Positions 61,711 through 64,000 of a stretch of DNA of 64,000 nucleotides are shown one piece after another. Both the position numbers and the translations under genes were made by a program. Below the pieces are notes generated by a model, which saw nothing but the letters and a program-made list of their open reading frames with translations, ran no database searches and had not been told where the DNA came from. This stretch comes from G038396625 sp038396625. Lineage in GTDB: Bacteria > Bacillota > Clostridia > Peptostreptococcales > Thermotaleaceae. Each line of letters begins with the position of its first letter. Position 1 is the first letter of the stretch. The stretch spans positions 3,472,001 through 3,536,000 of the forward strand of contig CP121688.1 of the NCBI GenBank assembly GCA_038396625.1. Direction: 5' to 3'.

Positions 61711-62628
61711 ATGTTAAAAATGGTTAAAAACATATTTCATGAAGAAAAAGGAAATGTCTTGGTCCTTGTTTCCCTCATCATTACCCTATTGTTAGGCATG
61801 ACTGGATTGGTCATTGATGGAGGAGCCTTATATACTGTAAAAAGCCATTTAGAAAAATCAGCTCGGGCAGCCGTATTGTCAGGTGCTCAGGAATTGACTG
61901 CAGAGACGGTGGTTGTAGCATCCATTGTCAAGGATGTTTTAACAGCCCATCATGCACAAGATCATCTGGTCAGTTTAAATATAGAATTAGGCAAATATGC
62001 AAAGATACATCTGAAGCAGGAGGTTCCTTTAACTTTTATGAATCTATTCGGCTTTCACAGCGCTCCTGTAGAAGTGACTGCCACAGCCCAAATTTTACAA
62101 ATGGGTCGAGCCAATGGAGCTGCCCCTTTGGGTATTGATGAATCCATTCCCTTAGAGTATTACAAGGAATATCAATTAAAAGTTGACCAAACAGAGGTAT
62201 CCCACGGAAATTTCGGTGTGCTGGCTTTAGGGGGTCCCGGATCCCAAACCTATGAAGATAATCTCAGAAATGGTTATCAAGGAGAAATCAAACTAGGGGA
62301 TATCATCGAAACCCAAACAGGAAATATTGCTGGGAAAACACGAACGGTTATCAACGAACGTATTTCAGCCTGCCCCTATTCTGCAGGAGATATGAACCAT
62401 AGGGATTGTCCTAGAATTTTACTGGTACCAATCTATCAGCCATACTTCTACACTACCAATCAATTAAAAGAAATAAAAATCAAGGGTTTTGCTTATTTTT
62501 ATATTATGGAACCTATGTCTAACAACGACACATCTATTACAGGCATGTTTATCAAGAAAGTAGGAACAGGCTTTACAGATGCTACTGCCTTGAATCGAGG
62601 TGCATATAGCATAAAATTGACAGAGTAG
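61711..62628 (+). CDS. tadG: TadG-like pilus assembly protein
   Basis: 305 residues, ATG after AGGAGATCCTTTT. N-terminal EEKGNVLVLVSLIITLLLGMTGLVIDGGALYTVKSHLEKSARAAVLSGAQEL is the TadG-type Flp-like N-domain: helix anchor, then a conserved Asp-Gly and a helical Ala-rich stretch. An extracellular domain of about 190 residues with two Cys (ISACPYSAGDMNHRDCPR), possibly a disulfide, follows. There is no von Willebrand domain as in Gram-negative TadG. Overall role: minor/anchoring component. Confidence 0.85.
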   Translation: MLKMVKNIFHEEKGNVLVLVSLIITLLLGMTGLVIDGGALYTVKSHLEKSARAAVLSGAQELTAETVVVASIVKDVLTAHHAQDHLVSLNIELGKYAKIHLKQEVPLTFMNLFGFHSAPVEVTATAQILQMGRANGAAPLGIDESIPLEYYKEYQLKVDQTEVSHGNFGVLALGGPGSQTYEDNLRNGYQGEIKLGDIIETQTGNIAGKTRTVINERISACPYSAGDMNHRDCPRILLVPIYQPYFYTTNQLKEIKIKGFAYFYIMEPMSNNDTSITGMFIKKVGTGFTDATALNRGAYSIKLTE

Positions 62629-62636
62629 GTGAAAAG

Positions 62637-63311
62637 ATGAAATCAAAATTTATTCTTGTATTAGCGATTATCATGGGGTTCATTACCACCCTTCTTTTCT
62701 ATAACTATATGAAATCTGTGGATACTACAAAAAACATAAACAATCATCTCAAAGATATTGTAATCGCCAAGCAATCCATTCAGAAAAATCAGCAGATCAG
62801 CAGTGACATGATTACAATAGCACAAGTGCCTGAAATGGGACTTCCTCCAGGCACTATCAAAACCTTATCGGATGCCACGGGAAAATTTGCAACGGCTGAT
62901 ATTGCTCCAAAGGAACCGCTTTTAAGTCATCGCCTCAGCAGTGAAAAAGAAGAAAGTATTTTTGTCTCTAGAAAAGTACGAGATGGCTATCGAGCTGTTT
63001 CCGTAGGTGTAAATTTTGTACAGTCTGTTTCTAATCTCATCGAGCCTGAGGATTGGGTGGATGTGATATTCAGTGAAGTACAGCCTCGCGTTGGAGATTA
63101 TACCCCCGTTAGAACAGAGATTATATTGGAAAAGGTACGAGTTTTAGCTGTAGGTAGAAAAATGCTAGAATCTACCCCAGAGGATACCTATGTTGAGTAT
63201 AGCTCCGTTACTTTGGAACTAAACCAATCAGATGTCATCAAGCTGGTCAATGCAAAAGAACGCGGTAATATACAATTGATTCTCCATAGCAGGGTTATTC
63301 CATCGAAGTAA
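62637..63311 (+). CDS. cpaB: CpaB/RcpC-like Flp pilus assembly protein
   Basis: 224 residues; ATG after AGGTGAAAAG. N-terminal membrane helix (FILVLAIIMGFITTLLFYNYM), then a SAF domain (IVIAKQSIQKNQQISSDMITIAQVPEMGLPPGTIKTLSDATGKFATADIAPKEPLLSHRL) and a C-terminal beta-rich region (DWVDVIFSEVQPRV). In Gram-negatives CpaB/RcpC works with the secretin; in Firmicutes it is thought to bind cell wall. Eight bases after tadG. Confidence 0.92.
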   Translation: MKSKFILVLAIIMGFITTLLFYNYMKSVDTTKNINNHLKDIVIAKQSIQKNQQISSDMITIAQVPEMGLPPGTIKTLSDATGKFATADIAPKEPLLSHRLSSEKEESIFVSRKVRDGYRAVSVGVNFVQSVSNLIEPEDWVDVIFSEVQPRVGDYTPVRTEIILEKVRVLAVGRKMLESTPEDTYVEYSSVTLELNQSDVIKLVNAKERGNIQLILHSRVIPSK

Positions 63312-63325
63312 GGAGGCGTTGGGTA

Positions 63326-64000
63326 ATGCCAGATAATCAAACTCTAGAAGATACGAACACGGTACACAAAAGAGGAAAAACCCTCGCGATTTGCAGTGCG
63401 AAAGGGGGGATTGGTAGAACCGTTATTACAGCAAATTTGGGAATAGCCCTTTCCACAAAGCAGTTTAAAACCTGTATTGTGGATGGGTGTTTTCAATTTG
63501 GAGATATTAATATCGCTATGGATTTACAGCCCATGTTTACTATCAAAGATGTCATTGAACAATTGGAATTCATCGATGAACAAAACATTTTAAGCTATCT
63601 ATTTCATCATGAAAGTGGTGTAAAAGTTTTATCGGCTCCCCATCGCCCAGAATATGCTGATCTCATTACATCAGAAGCACTTGACAAAATATGGGATCTA
63701 TTATTAATGCATTTTGATTATATTCTAGTAGATACCATGGCAGGATTGCCTGACCGAAGCTTGTATTTCGTAGAAAAGGCCGATCATATCTTGCAATTGA
63801 CGGATTTAGAAATGACAACACTAAAAAATAGCAAACTTATGTTAGAAATATTTGATATATTAGAGCTTCGTCATAAAGTGCAGATTATCGTAAACCGTTC
63901 TACCATGCAAAGTGTTATTCAGGCCACGGACGTACCACAAATTTTAGGAGAAACTTCTCTGCTGTACGTCCCCAGTAATTTTGAAATTGTATCCAAATCG
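63326..64000 (+). CDS. tadZ: TadZ/CpaE-like MinD-family ATPase, 3' end beyond the window
   Basis: 225 codons seen, open at the right edge; ATG after AAGGAGG. MinD/ParA-like fold: LAICSAKGGIGRTVITANLGIAL (deviant Walker A), then CIVDGCFQFGDINIAMDLQP (Asp-rich switch) and FDYILVDTMAGLPDRSLYFVEKADHILQLTDLEM (Walker B). Unlike the usual KGGxGKT, the P-loop Lys is Arg (KGGIGRT), while the signature Lys is kept. No N-terminal receiver domain is present; the ATPase starts near residue 17. TadZ localises the Tad machinery to the pole. tadA/B/C should follow outside the window. Confidence 0.9.
   Translation, partial: MPDNQTLEDTNTVHKRGKTLAICSAKGGIGRTVITANLGIALSTKQFKTCIVDGCFQFGDINIAMDLQPMFTIKDVIEQLEFIDEQNILSYLFHHESGVKVLSAPHRPEYADLITSEALDKIWDLLLMHFDYILVDTMAGLPDRSLYFVEKADHILQLTDLEMTTLKNSKLMLEIFDILELRHKVQIIVNRSTMQSVIQATDVPQILGETSLLYVPSNFEIVSKS

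Noticed and set aside
1..64000. Search for mobile elements, attachment sites, tRNA and rRNA genes
   Set aside because: No transposase, recombinase, phage gene or tRNA-like cloverleaf was recognised; gene order and codon use look uniform.

Overview
The window is chromosomal DNA from an AT-rich, spore-forming-type anaerobic Firmicute of class Clostridia. This rests on the clostridial gene order ctsR-mcsA-mcsB-clpC ... radA-disA ... carD, the T-box, glycyl-radical and radical-SAM enzymes, tungsten-type aldehyde oxidoreductase, and strong AGGAGG ribosome sites. The genus is not determined. No transposase, integrase, phage gene, tRNA, rRNA or CRISPR array was seen.

Layout. 1-11.1 kb (mostly minus): start of carD, a small clostridial protein, disA, radA, a threonine operon (ACT regulator-thrC-thrB), and the CtsR-controlled heat-shock operon ctsR-mcsA-mcsB-clpC with a clear CtsR box. 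11.2-16.4 kb: a small protein, an EF-G paralogue, a SufS-like aminotransferase, a DsrE-like protein and an untracked 51-residue gene. 16.6-20.7 kb: VOC protein, a class III polyhydroxyalkanoate operon (phaJ-phaE-phaC) and ferritin. 20.8-23.5 kb: two half-size Gate-domain membrane proteins, and asnS behind an Asn T-box. 23.6-26.8 kb: a four-gene siroheme-dependent (alternative) heme pathway, ahbC-ahbD-ahbA-ahbB. 27.3-29.7 kb: brnQ and small membrane or soluble proteins.

29.9-42.7 kb is a catabolic island. It holds two sigma-54 activators, a BCCT transporter, a MoaD-like protein, a tungsten-type aldehyde ferredoxin oxidoreductase with its ferredoxin, a five-subunit amino/imino-acid dehydrogenase complex resembling the archaeal PdhAFXB proline dehydrogenase plus an HcnA-like [2Fe-2S] subunit, and an ornithine cyclodeaminase-family protein. 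Two good -24/-12 promoters and three copies of a shared 17-bp TGCA-N9-TGCA motif tie the dehydrogenase operon and the cyclodeaminase-like gene into one regulon.

42.8-50.5 kb: an M15 peptidase, pflA and pflB behind a ZTP riboswitch, a COG2509-type flavoprotein behind a guanine-class purine riboswitch, and a YjiH-type Gate transporter. 50.6-59.3 kb (minus): a six-gene operon joining a processive GT2 polysaccharide synthase, a HEAT-repeat membrane protein, a phosphorelay (PAS kinase, receiver, Hpt-receiver) without any DNA-binding output, and a membrane-anchored glycoside-hydrolase-like protein. This is the best candidate for an undescribed system. 59.6-64 kb (plus): a tad/flp pilus operon behind a c-di-GMP-I riboswitch (DUF192, two Flp pilins, TadV, TadE, TadG, CpaB, TadZ), cut by the window edge.

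The last 20 kb is rich in RNA control: ZTP, guanine and c-di-GMP switches within 13 kb. Adjacent, divergent polysaccharide and pilus operons suggest a surface/biofilm locus.
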